From Nitrosomonadaceae bacterium (GTDB lineage: Bacteria > Pseudomonadota > Gammaproteobacteria > Burkholderiales > Usitatibacteraceae): 21,387 bases of DNA. Position numbers and translations under genes: made by a program. The notes beneath the pieces were generated by a model. That model was not told the origin of the DNA and made no database searches. It was given only the letters and a program-made list of their open reading frames with translations. Of the stretch, positions 1 through 7,150 are shown piece after piece; positions within the stretch are counted from its first letter, which is position 1, and each line of letters begins with the position of its first letter. The stretch is from positions 1-21,387 of the forward strand of contig JAJTHU010000023.1 of assembly GCA_021300055.1 (NCBI GenBank), in the 5' to 3' direction.

Positions 1-811
1 AGCCATAATCTTCAGTTTCGAGCATGACTTCGCATAGGCGCGTTAGCGCATCTGTCGGCATGGTCGTGTGATATGCGTGCGCACCAGACTCGTAGGTCTC
101 CATGATCTGCAGCCATTTCTTGAGGTCGGCCGCAAAGCTGGTGCTCGTCGTTGACTCAATGGCTTCGCGCGCGCGTTCGGAGAGCATCACCATTGCGCAG
201 CAGGGCGAGCTTGACCACCCTTTTTGCGGGGCGCTTACCAACACATCGACGCCCGTTGCTTGCATGTTGACCCACATTGCGCCAGAGGCGATGCAGTCGA
301 GAACGAACAATCCACCCACCGCATGCACCGCATCGGCCACGCGACGTAGGTAGTCGTCCGGCAAGATCATGCCCGCAGACGTCTCCACATGCGGTGCGAA
401 GACAACGGCAGGGCGCTCTGCGGCGATGGCGGCGACGACTTCATCAATCGGCGCTGGGATCCACGGGCTCAGCCGGTCCGATGAAGCACGACGCGCCTTC
501 AGGACAATACTGCTCGATGGGATTTGACCCATGTCGAAAATCTGCGTCCAGCGGTAGCTGAACCAACCATTGCGCAGCACCATGACCTTTTTGCCGGTTG
601 CAAACTGGCGCGCCACGGCTTCCATGCCAAAAGTCCCACTACCAGGCACCAACACTGCTGAGCGCGCCTGATAGACGACTTTGAGCATGCGCGAGATCTC
701 ACGCATGACGCCACCAAACCGCGCGGACATGTGATTGAGCGCGCGGTCGGTGTACACGACCGAAAACTCGAGCAAACCATCTGGATCAACGTTTGGGAGA
801 AGTCCGGGCAT
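1..811 (-). CDS. Class V aminotransferase (alanine-glyoxylate aminotransferase-like), partial
   Basis: A PLP-dependent fold-type I aminotransferase whose C-terminal part lies beyond the left edge; about 270 codons are present. The frame is open from the ATG at 809-811 to position 1. That ATG has a good ribosome binding site, AAGGAAA, four bases upstream. Visible signatures are an N-terminal MPGLLPNVDPDG, a phosphate-binding-type stretch VPGSGTFGMEAVARQF near residues 52-67, the aspartate of FVLDCIASGAMW that would contact the pyridine nitrogen, and the probable Schiff-base lysine in SAPQKGWSS. This arrangement is that of the alanine/serine-glyoxylate aminotransferase group. The true substrates (serine, alanine or another amino donor, with glyoxylate or pyruvate as acceptor) cannot be read from the sequence. 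It starts 52 bp after the lysS stop on the same strand, so it may be the last gene of the prfB-lysS operon. Confidence 0.85.
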   Translation of the reverse strand, partial: MPGLLPNVDPDGLLEFSVVYTDRALNHMSARFGGVMREISRMLKVVYQARSAVLVPGSGTFGMEAVARQFATGKKVMVLRNGWFSYRWTQIFDMGQIPSSSIVLKARRASSDRLSPWIPAPIDEVVAAIAAERPAVVFAPHVETSAGMILPDDYLRRVADAVHAVGGLFVLDCIASGAMWVNMQATGVDVLVSAPQKGWSSSPCCAMVMLSERAREAIESTTSTSFAADLKKWLQIMETYESGAHAYHTTMPTDALTRLCEVMLETEDYG

Positions 812-863
812 GGTGTTTCCTTCAGGGGGTCGGTATTGGGCGGTCGTCGATGCAGGGCGCACC

Positions 864-2405
864 TTACTTTGCCACATCCTCTGCACGCAACTGCGGGAAC
901 AGGATAACGTCACGGATGGAAGGTGAATCGGTCAGCAACATTACCAAGCGGTCGATGCCGATGCCCTCTCCAGCGGTCGGCGGCATGCCGTACTCAAGTG
1001 CGCGGACGAAATCAGCGTCGTAATGCATTGCTTCCTCGTCGCCACCTTCCTTGGCCTTCACTTGCTCAAGGAATCGATTCGCTTGGTCTTCTGCATCGTT
1101 TAGTTCTGAGAAGCCGTTGGCGATTTCGCGTCCAGCGATGAATAGCTCAAAGCGGTCCGTGATGGCCGGGTTGTCATCGTTACGACGTGCGAGTGGCGAG
1201 ACTTCAGCAGGGTAGTCAATGATGAAGGTCGGCTGGATGAGTTTCGACTCGGCGGTCTCTTCAAACAGTTTGAGTTGCAGCGTGCCGATGGTGTCGCTGG
1301 CAGTGACTTCTGCGTGGTGCTTCTTGCAGAGCACCTCCAGTGTCGCGCGGTCGTTGAAATCGGCGTCCGTGTACTGCGGAAAGTACTTCACCACCGCCTG
1401 TGGCATCGTGAGGCGCTCAAAAGGCTGCCCGAAATCGATGCGCTGACCTTGATAGTCAAACAAAGTACTGCCGAGCACCTTGGTCGCCACCGTGCGGAAC
1501 ATCTCTTCAGTGAAGCTCATGAGGTGATGGAAATCGCGCCACGCGATATAGAACTCCATCATGGTGAATTCCGGATTGTGGCGCACGCTCATGCCTTCAT
1601 TCCGGAAGTTGCGGTTGATTTCGAACACACGCTCAAAGCCACCCACAACGAGTCGCTTGAGATACAACTCCGGGGCGATACGCAGGTAGAGCTGCATATC
1701 GAGCGTGTTGTGATGGGTAATGAAAGGCTTGGCCGCTGCACCGCCTGGAATAGGGTGCATCATCGGCGTTTCAACTTCTAGGTAGCCTGCAGCAACCATG
1801 AACGCGCGAATCTCTTGCACGACGAGCGAGCGGGTCTGAAAGGTTCGCTTCACTTCGGGATTCACCATCAGATCGACGTAGCGCATGCGATAGCGCTGTT
1901 CGGTGTCGGTTAGTCCATGAAACTTCTCAGGTAGAGGACGCAGCGATTTGGTGATGAGTCGAACACTCGAGCAGTTGATCGACAGTTCGCCGGTCTTGGT
2001 CTTGAACATCACCCCTTCAGCGGCTACGATGTCGCCTAGGTCGTAATGCTTGAATTCTTCCAGCGCCTCAGCGCCAACACCCTCTAGGTTCACATACAAC
2101 TGGATCCGGCCCGAGGCATCCTGAATCGTCGCGAACGACGCTTTACCCATCACGCGCTTCAGCATGATGCGACCGGCGACTTTTTTCACATCGGTTGGAT
2201 TGGCCTCAAGGTCTTCTTTGGTGCGCGCATCGTACTCTGCATGCAGCGCGGCTGCCGTGTGCTCTGGACGGTAGTCGTTCGGAAACGCGCGGCCATTGGT
2301 TTTCGCGCGAACCGCGGCGAGTTTCTGGCGGCGCTCAGCGATGACGTGGTTCTCATCGGCGGCCGGGGGGCTCGCGTGGGCTTGATCGGAAATGTGCTCA
2401 GACAT
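864..2405 (-). CDS. lysS: Lysyl-tRNA synthetase, class II
   Basis: Charges tRNA-Lys with lysine in the cytoplasm. The protein has 513 residues, close to the usual size of about 505. After a variable N-terminus comes an OB-fold anticodon-binding domain (about residues 75-150). The class II catalytic core follows. Motif 2 is seen as FRNEGMSVRHNPEFTMMEFY (about 267-286), and motif 3 as GIGIDRLVMLLTDSPSIRD near residues 481-499, followed by the family's typical ending VILFPQLR. All key motifs are intact. The ATG at 2403-2405 has only a weak Shine-Dalgarno (AGAG). It lies 21 bp after the stop of the flavoprotein gene, in the order prfB, flavoprotein gene, lysS, all in one direction. That spacing supports one operon read from the prfB promoter. 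prfB next to lysS is a familiar pairing in proteobacteria. Confidence 0.98.
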   Translation of the reverse strand: MSEHISDQAHASPPAADENHVIAERRQKLAAVRAKTNGRAFPNDYRPEHTAAALHAEYDARTKEDLEANPTDVKKVAGRIMLKRVMGKASFATIQDASGRIQLYVNLEGVGAEALEEFKHYDLGDIVAAEGVMFKTKTGELSINCSSVRLITKSLRPLPEKFHGLTDTEQRYRMRYVDLMVNPEVKRTFQTRSLVVQEIRAFMVAAGYLEVETPMMHPIPGGAAAKPFITHHNTLDMQLYLRIAPELYLKRLVVGGFERVFEINRNFRNEGMSVRHNPEFTMMEFYIAWRDFHHLMSFTEEMFRTVATKVLGSTLFDYQGQRIDFGQPFERLTMPQAVVKYFPQYTDADFNDRATLEVLCKKHHAEVTASDTIGTLQLKLFEETAESKLIQPTFIIDYPAEVSPLARRNDDNPAITDRFELFIAGREIANGFSELNDAEDQANRFLEQVKAKEGGDEEAMHYDADFVRALEYGMPPTAGEGIGIDRLVMLLTDSPSIRDVILFPQLRAEDVAK

Positions 2406-2426
2406 AGATAGCTCTACTAAGGGCGG

Positions 2427-3050
2427 CTAGTGTTGCAGCCATTGGGATTGGGGAAGAGGGGAGGCAACATCATTGCCACCCCAGCGGAACCGCGCGCGAC
2501 GATTCCCGCGATGGTCGAGATAGATCCAGTCGAGTTCTTCGACGTGGATGATCAGCACGCAGAAATTACGCTGTGCAATGGCGTCGTCGGAAGTCACGAC
2601 GAGTTTTGACGGGTCTAGGTAGTCGTCTGGTGAATCAATCGGCTCGCTTGGCGCTTTCGGAGAGCGGTAGCAAACGCGTGAAAGGTCGCGCATGCTGAGC
2701 CATGCCCGCGCGGCAATGTCGTCGCCGAGGTGGAAACGGCCTTTGCCAAACAGGCGTAACTCTAGCTTGTGCTCAGCAGAGTAGTGCGAGACTGAGATTG
2801 CTGGGCGATTAGAAATCTGTTCAAACTTGGGCGAACGCTGGTCAGAATGAAACCGCAGCGTACGGAGTTCGCGATCGACGTGCCGCAGGATCATCGTGCG
2901 CTGGCGTGGGTTGCCCGCTTGGTCAACGCTGGCCACTGACAGCGCATGGAACGGAGCGTGGCGGTCACGCGCGCCCTGCTCGAGTAGGTTCCAAGCCGTA
3001 TCCAGCGTTACGGCTAAGTCGTTGTAGAAGGCAGGCTGCGAAGCGCTCAC
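2427..3050 (-). CDS. Pyridoxamine 5'-phosphate oxidase family flavoprotein (not PdxH proper)
   Basis: A 207-residue protein of the split-barrel FMN-binding fold. The N-terminal half has a PNPOx-like core, including RQRTMILRHVD followed by LRFHSDQRSPK, which matches the FMN-phosphate and subunit-interface region of PNP oxidases. The C-terminal half departs from PdxH. It lacks the RLHDR...WxxxRLAP ending of true PNP oxidase and instead ends in HRGNRRARFRWGG plus a short tail. It is therefore best called a PPOX-class flavin-binding protein with unknown substrate. Two starts are possible. A TTG at 3054-3056 overlaps the prfB stop, and a GTG at 3048-3050 follows it. I chose the GTG because an AAGG lies nine bases before it and only three before the TTG. 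Translation is probably coupled to prfB. Confidence 0.8.
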   Translation of the reverse strand: MSASQPAFYNDLAVTLDTAWNLLEQGARDRHAPFHALSVASVDQAGNPRQRTMILRHVDRELRTLRFHSDQRSPKFEQISNRPAISVSHYSAEHKLELRLFGKGRFHLGDDIAARAWLSMRDLSRVCYRSPKAPSEPIDSPDDYLDPSKLVVTSDDAIAQRNFCVLIIHVEELDWIYLDHRGNRRARFRWGGNDVASPLPQSQWLQH

Positions 3051-3052
3051 GA

Positions 3053-4157
3053 TCAAACACCTTGCTTGAGTGAAGCCTCGATGAAAGGATCGAGGTCGCC
3101 ATCAAGCACTTTCTGCGTATTGCTAATTTCGACGTTAGTCCGCAGATCTTTGATGCGCGATTGGTCGAGTACGTAGGAGCGGATTTGGTGGCCCCAGCCC
3201 ACGTCAGTCTTAGATGCTTCGAGTTTGTCTTGTTCGGCCTGGCGCTTGCGCATCTCGAGCTCGTAGAGCTTGGACTTCAGCATCGCCATCGCCTCGGCGC
3301 GGTTGCGGTGCTGGGAGCGATCGTTCTGACACTGCACCACAATGCCGGTCGGTGCGTGGGTAATGCGCACCGCCGAGTCAGTTTTGTTGATGTGCTGCCC
3401 GCCAGCGCCCGAAGCACGGAAGGTATCGATGCGCAGGTCGGCAGGGTTAATGTCGATGTCGATTGAATCATCGACTTCGGGGTACACGAACAGGGACGCA
3501 AACGACGTGTGCCGACCACCCGACGAATCAAACGGGGATTTGCGCACCAAGCGATGCACGCCTGTTTCAGTGCGAAGGTAACCGTAGGCGTAATCGCCAC
3601 TGACCTTAATCGACGCGCTTTTGATGCCCGCAACGTCGCCAGCGGACTCTTCGAGGATCTCAGTTTTGAAGCCCTTGCGCTCCGCGTACTTCAAATACTG
3701 GCGGAGCAGCATCGACGCCCAATCTTGCGCCTCCGTGCCACCCGCACCTGCTTGAATGTCGATAAAGGCGTTACAGGGATCGGCCGGATTGGCAAACATG
3801 CGCCGGAATTCCATTTCGGCAACCGCCTGCTCGGTCTTGCCAGCGTCTTCTCCGATGGCGATCAGCGTGTCGTCGTCGCCTTCGGCCTTCGCGAGTTCGA
3901 AAAGCTCGCTGCCGTCACGGATTTGTAGGGTCGCCGTGTTGATGGTGTGAACCACAGCCTCAAGGGATTTCTTCTCGCGCCCAAGTTCGGAGGCACGCTT
4001 GGGGTCGCCCCAGATGGCGGGGTCTTCTGAGAGGCGGGTGACCTCTTCTAGCCGGTTGACCTTGGCGTCAAAGTCAAAGATACCTCCGCAACTCATCCAG
4101 CCTGCTGGAGAGGTCTGCGAGGTGGTTGGCAATAGCGTTGATGCGGTCTGCTTCCAT
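3053..4157 (-). CDS. prfB: Peptide chain release factor 2, with programmed +1 frameshift
   Basis: RF2 recognises UGA and UAA stop codons and triggers peptide release on the ribosome. The gene is read in two frames. The first 27 codons run from the ATG at 4155-4157 and encode MEADRINAIANHL through RRYL, ending in CTT followed by an in-frame TGA at 4074-4076. Skipping one base (T4076) continues as DFDAKVNRLEEV to the true stop, TGA at 3053-3055, giving 367 residues (E. coli RF2 has 365). The stop-recognition tripeptide SPF falls at about residues 207-209 and the catalytic GGQ at about 252-254, near their E. coli positions. An open frame reaching back to 4228 without the shift would give a meaningless N-terminus and should not be used. 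The start has only a weak ribosome binding site. Confidence 0.97.
4073..4087 (-). promoter_or_regulatory. RF2 programmed +1 frameshift site
   Basis: Read on the minus strand, the site is GGAGG (4083-4087), three bases (TAT), then the slippery CTT (4077-4079), the stop TGA (4074-4076) and a following C (4073). This has the layout of the known bacterial prfB recoding signal: an internal Shine-Dalgarno three bases before CUU, then a weak UGAC stop context. When RF2 is scarce the ribosome pauses at UGA and slips +1, so RF2 controls its own level. The elements are seen directly; the mechanism is established for the family. Confidence 0.96.
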
Positions 4158-4183
4158 GGTATTTCACTTAATGGTAAGCGCGC

Positions 4184-4189
4184 ATTATA
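4184..4189 (-). promoter_or_regulatory. Candidate sigma-70 -10 box for the prfB operon
   Basis: A perfect TATAAT on the minus strand lies 26 bp before the prfB ATG, inside the 113 bp gap between recJ and prfB. Transcription would start near 4177, giving a short leader of about 20 bases. No convincing -35 is seen 16-18 bp upstream (the sequence there is G-rich, like GCGGTG), so the promoter may be weak or need an activator. It would drive prfB, the flavoprotein gene, lysS and possibly the aminotransferase. The rest of the gap holds the self-complementary GTGCGCGCAC at 4248-4257 and a loose CGGCCC/GGGCCG pair (4202-4207 and 4242-4247), but no U-tracted terminator for recJ. Confidence 0.5.
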
Positions 4190-4270
4190 CCGGGAGCGCC
4201 TCGGCCCACCGCCTTGGAATGCGGCCACCAGAGGGCAAATTGGGCCGGTGCGCGCACGCCGCTGAGAGGC

Positions 4271-5989
4271 TCAGAGCACGTGGTCGATATTGAACTGGAT
4301 GACCGCCGAGCCCCGGAAAATGTTGATGGTCGGGCGATAGATAGCCTCAATTTGGGTCGGCAGTGAGTCGGCCGAGCCGAAACGAATGGCCTCGAACGAC
4401 TCCGCCCCGTGGCGAACACGCAGCTTCAGGTGCTTTTCGCCCACAATGCGCTGCTCCATCACCTGAAAACGACCCAAATATGACGGCGCGACAAAGCCCT
4501 GGCCCCAGACTTGCGCGTCGATGTCGCGTACAAAATTGAAGTCGAGCTCGTCGGGCGAGAGCCCACCGTCAACCTCGCGAATTTCGAGCAGGTCAACTGG
4601 CGAAAGCAACTCACGCGTGACTTGCTCTAACGCCATCGAAAACGCTTCAAACGACGCTTCTTCGATGGTGAGACCTGCGGCCATGGCGTGGCCGCCAAAA
4701 CGCAAAATGAGCTCGGGGTGGCGCTTCGTGACAAGGTCGAGTGCGTCGCGAAGGTGCAGCGCCGGGATGGAGCGCCCCGAGCCGCGCAACTTGCCCGATT
4801 CGTCGCGGGCGAACGCGATGACGGGACGGTGCGTTTGTTCGCGGATGCGTCCTGCCAAGATGCCGACCACACCTTGATGCCAGTCAGGCTGGTACAGGCA
4901 CAACGCGTACCGATCGTGCGTCGAGACACTTTCGAGGGATTGTGTTGCCGCCTCACGCATGTCGGATTCAATCGCGCGTCGCTCACGATTAAGACGATCT
5001 AGGTCGGTCGCTAAGTGCATTGCGGTTGGCATGTCATCGGCCAGTAGGCATGCGATACCGACCGACATATCGTCAAGCCTGCCCGCGGCATTGATGCGCG
5101 GCCCGAGGACAAAACCAAGATCGTAGCTGCCCGCGCGTTGATAGTCGCGGCCTGCAACCGACAGCAGGGCGAGAATGCCCTTGCAACAACGCCCGCTGCG
5201 AATACGCATCAGACCTTGCTCGACGAGCACACGGTTGTTGTGTTCCAGCTTGACCACGTCGGCAACGGTTCCCATTGCGACCAGATCGAGCAGGTCGGCT
5301 AAGTTGGGCTCGTGGCGGCCAGCAAATGCGTTACGTGACCGGAGCTCGGCGCGCAGCGCCAGCATCACGTAAAACATCACTCCCACGCCTGCCAGCGACT
5401 TGGAGGGGAAGTTATCGCCGGGCTGGTTCGGGTTGACGATGACTGCGGCATCAGGGAGCGTGGCTCCAGGAAGATGGTGGTCGGTGACGACTACCTCGAT
5501 ACCTACCCGGTTGGCCGCCGCGACGCCTTCAATGCTGGCGATGCCGTTATCGACTGTCACGATCACATCAGGCTTGCCCGAGCGATGAGTGATGGCCAGA
5601 TCGATGACCTCAGGGGTGAGCCCGTAGCCGAGCGTGAAGCGATTCGGGACGAGGAAATCGGCACTTGCGCCCATTTGCCGAAGCGCCCGCACGCCGACCG
5701 CGCATGCGGTTGCGCCGTCCGCGTCATAGTCAGCGACGATCAGAATGCGCTTGCGCGCACCGATCGCGTCGGCCAGATGTCTCGCCGCATGATCAATGTG
5801 TGCGAGCAGGCTCGGCGACAGCAGCGCGTCGAGCTTGAGGTTAAGGTCTGCGGCGGTCGAAACGCCACGCGCGGCGTAGAGCCTCGCAAAGCGAGGGTCT
5901 ACACCTGCGTTTGAGAGTTCTGCGAGTGCCGCTGCGTCTACGCGTCTTTCGCGCACTTCCAAGGCATTGTGGTGGTCCGGGGAAGTCAT
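4271..5989 (-). CDS. recJ: Single-stranded-DNA-specific exonuclease RecJ
   Basis: A 5'-to-3' single-strand DNA exonuclease of the DHH phosphoesterase superfamily, used in RecF-pathway recombination, mismatch repair and base excision repair. The protein has 572 residues, typical for RecJ. The metal-binding motifs are intact: VADYDADGATA (about residues 85-95), VTVDNGI (144-150) and VVTDHHLPG (167-175, containing the DHH triad). The C-terminal DHHA1 domain carries RFGGHAMAAGLT, and the OB-fold region follows. The frame is open further upstream to 6076, but the ATG at 5987-5989 is preferred. It forms an ATGA overlap with the stop of the upstream gene, and the homologous part of the protein begins just after it. 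There is no Shine-Dalgarno, so translational coupling to the upstream gene is likely. Confidence 0.96.
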   Translation of the reverse strand: MTSPDHHNALEVRERRVDAAALAELSNAGVDPRFARLYAARGVSTAADLNLKLDALLSPSLLAHIDHAARHLADAIGARKRILIVADYDADGATACAVGVRALRQMGASADFLVPNRFTLGYGLTPEVIDLAITHRSGKPDVIVTVDNGIASIEGVAAANRVGIEVVVTDHHLPGATLPDAAVIVNPNQPGDNFPSKSLAGVGVMFYVMLALRAELRSRNAFAGRHEPNLADLLDLVAMGTVADVVKLEHNNRVLVEQGLMRIRSGRCCKGILALLSVAGRDYQRAGSYDLGFVLGPRINAAGRLDDMSVGIACLLADDMPTAMHLATDLDRLNRERRAIESDMREAATQSLESVSTHDRYALCLYQPDWHQGVVGILAGRIREQTHRPVIAFARDESGKLRGSGRSIPALHLRDALDLVTKRHPELILRFGGHAMAAGLTIEEASFEAFSMALEQVTRELLSPVDLLEIREVDGGLSPDELDFNFVRDIDAQVWGQGFVAPSYLGRFQVMEQRIVGEKHLKLRVRHGAESFEAIRFGSADSLPTQIEAIYRPTINIFRGSAVIQFNIDHVL

Positions 5990-7050
5990 TCGAAGTCGGC
6001 GAGTCGCACTTGCCGCCGTGCAATCTTGCTTGCGCCTCGCAGCAATCGTTGAGCTAAACCATTTCCACCTTGACATGCAACGCGGATGGTCATCGACTCA
6101 TTCACCAATGTCACGTCAATATCGCTAACGCGCCCCGCCCGCTGGGCATCCAATGCAGGTTGCAGCCAACGTTGACCGATCTCATTCCGAGCTGCCTGCC
6201 AGGCCTCTGGCGCAACCGCGCGAACCGCATGGGTCGCGCAGTCGAGCACGATCAGCATTTCGTCGGCATCGTGTTCCGAGAGGAGCGCATCAAGACTTGT
6301 GTCGGTCGAAGCGGAATCGCTGCCAAGCCATTTCGTCGCGCCCACCGCAATGGGTTCATCGCTGACAATCAAGCCGGGACAAGCCGACGCTGGGTTGGGA
6401 AGGCTGCCAGCGCCCCAGAACCACAGGCCGTTAATCGCAACTTCGCCGCGTGCTTGACGCGCCTCGTTGATTGGGTGTGCGTGCAGCATCATTTGGATTT
6501 CATTAAGCACGGCACGCCAGTTTGTAAGCGTCTTGCCGAGCACAAGATGGTCAAACACGTTTGCGCCCGGCATTCGCCAAATTGGCGTGCCGATGGGCAG
6601 ATCGTGTTCACGCAGCGCCACGTAGCCTCGCGTCGGGCTCGGGAAGGCGAAAGTCAGCCCTTGTGAAACGTAGTGAGCGTTGAGCGATTCCGCAATCGCT
6701 TGCATCTCATTCGCCGTCGGATTGACGATATCAGGGTCGAGCAGTTGGACATTGTCACGACTGACGGCAAGATGTACGGGGTCAGCGCGTACCACTGCAC
6801 TTTGGGGCGGAGCAGGGTAGTCGGCCAACCATGTAAGCGGAGCTGCAGGGAAGTCAGCATGAAGTCCGAAGCAATCAAGTATTGCTTCTTCGAGTACGGT
6901 CCCGGGCAATCGCGATACCTTGCCTTGGTTCAGAAGACGGTCAAACGGCGTCACATCCAGGGGTGTCTGCGGTCGATGATGTGCAAAGCCATCGGGTGGC
7001 AGAACATCGCCAATGAGGAATCTCAACTTGGGTGCAGAAACGGTTGCCAT
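5986..7050 (-). CDS. RpfE-like / cofactor-independent phosphoglycerate mutase-related protein
   Basis: A 354-residue cytoplasmic protein resembling the family annotated as RpfE regulatory protein or phosphoglycerate mutase, usually found just upstream of recJ in betaproteobacteria. Features I recognise are RADPVHLAVSRDNVQLLDP (about residues 89-107), a segment LPIGTPIWRMPGANVFDHLV, a conserved NEIQMMLHAHPINEARQARG, and GLWFWGAGSLP. No signal peptide or membrane segment is visible. I do not see the metal-binding and catalytic serine motifs of a genuine independent phosphoglycerate mutase, so enzymatic activity is doubtful and the role is unknown. The ATG at 7048-7050 has no Shine-Dalgarno. The gene ends in an ATGA overlap with recJ, so the two proteins are almost certainly co-translated, which hints at a link to DNA repair. 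Confidence 0.72.
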   Translation of the reverse strand: MATVSAPKLRFLIGDVLPPDGFAHHRPQTPLDVTPFDRLLNQGKVSRLPGTVLEEAILDCFGLHADFPAAPLTWLADYPAPPQSAVVRADPVHLAVSRDNVQLLDPDIVNPTANEMQAIAESLNAHYVSQGLTFAFPSPTRGYVALREHDLPIGTPIWRMPGANVFDHLVLGKTLTNWRAVLNEIQMMLHAHPINEARQARGEVAINGLWFWGAGSLPNPASACPGLIVSDEPIAVGATKWLGSDSASTDTSLDALLSEHDADEMLIVLDCATHAVRAVAPEAWQAARNEIGQRWLQPALDAQRAGRVSDIDVTLVNESMTIRVACQGGNGLAQRLLRGASKIARRQVRLADFE

Positions 7051-7150
7051 GGCAAATTATCAGCGCAAATGTGGCAGACTACGTTTCGGTTCGTAACGAA
7101 GCATTCCACGACCGCTGCCCTCTGCGAACGATTTCCCCCGTCTACTTCCC
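7051..7150. promoter_or_regulatory. Divergent promoter region between the RpfE-like gene and lolC
   Basis: One hundred bases separate the two divergent starts. On the minus strand a GATAAT (7056-7061) ends five bases before the ATG of the RpfE-like gene, so its transcript would have almost no leader. On the plus strand TTATCA (7057-7062), 17 bases and TACGTT (7080-7085) form a mediocre sigma-70 promoter for lolC, starting near 7092. The two elements overlap physically, so the promoters could compete. A perfect 11-base palindrome TTCGTAACGAA (7090-7100) sits at the supposed lolC start and could be an operator. All are read by eye; none is strong. Confidence 0.3.

Noticed and set aside
1275..1781. 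Long open frame of 168 codons on the plus strand, opposite lysS
   Set aside because: It lies wholly antisense to the well-conserved lysS, has no ribosome binding site or recognisable domain, and its composition mirrors the codon use of lysS.
3509..3928. Open frame of 139 codons opposite prfB, and similar ones opposite recJ (5474-5914) and the RpfE-like gene (6070-6666)
   Set aside because: All are shadows of strong genes in GC-rich DNA; none has a motif or a start signal.
4158..4228. Unshifted N-terminal extension of prfB
   Set aside because: The frameshift signal at 4073-4087 and the conserved first 27 codons show that translation starts at 4157 in another frame.
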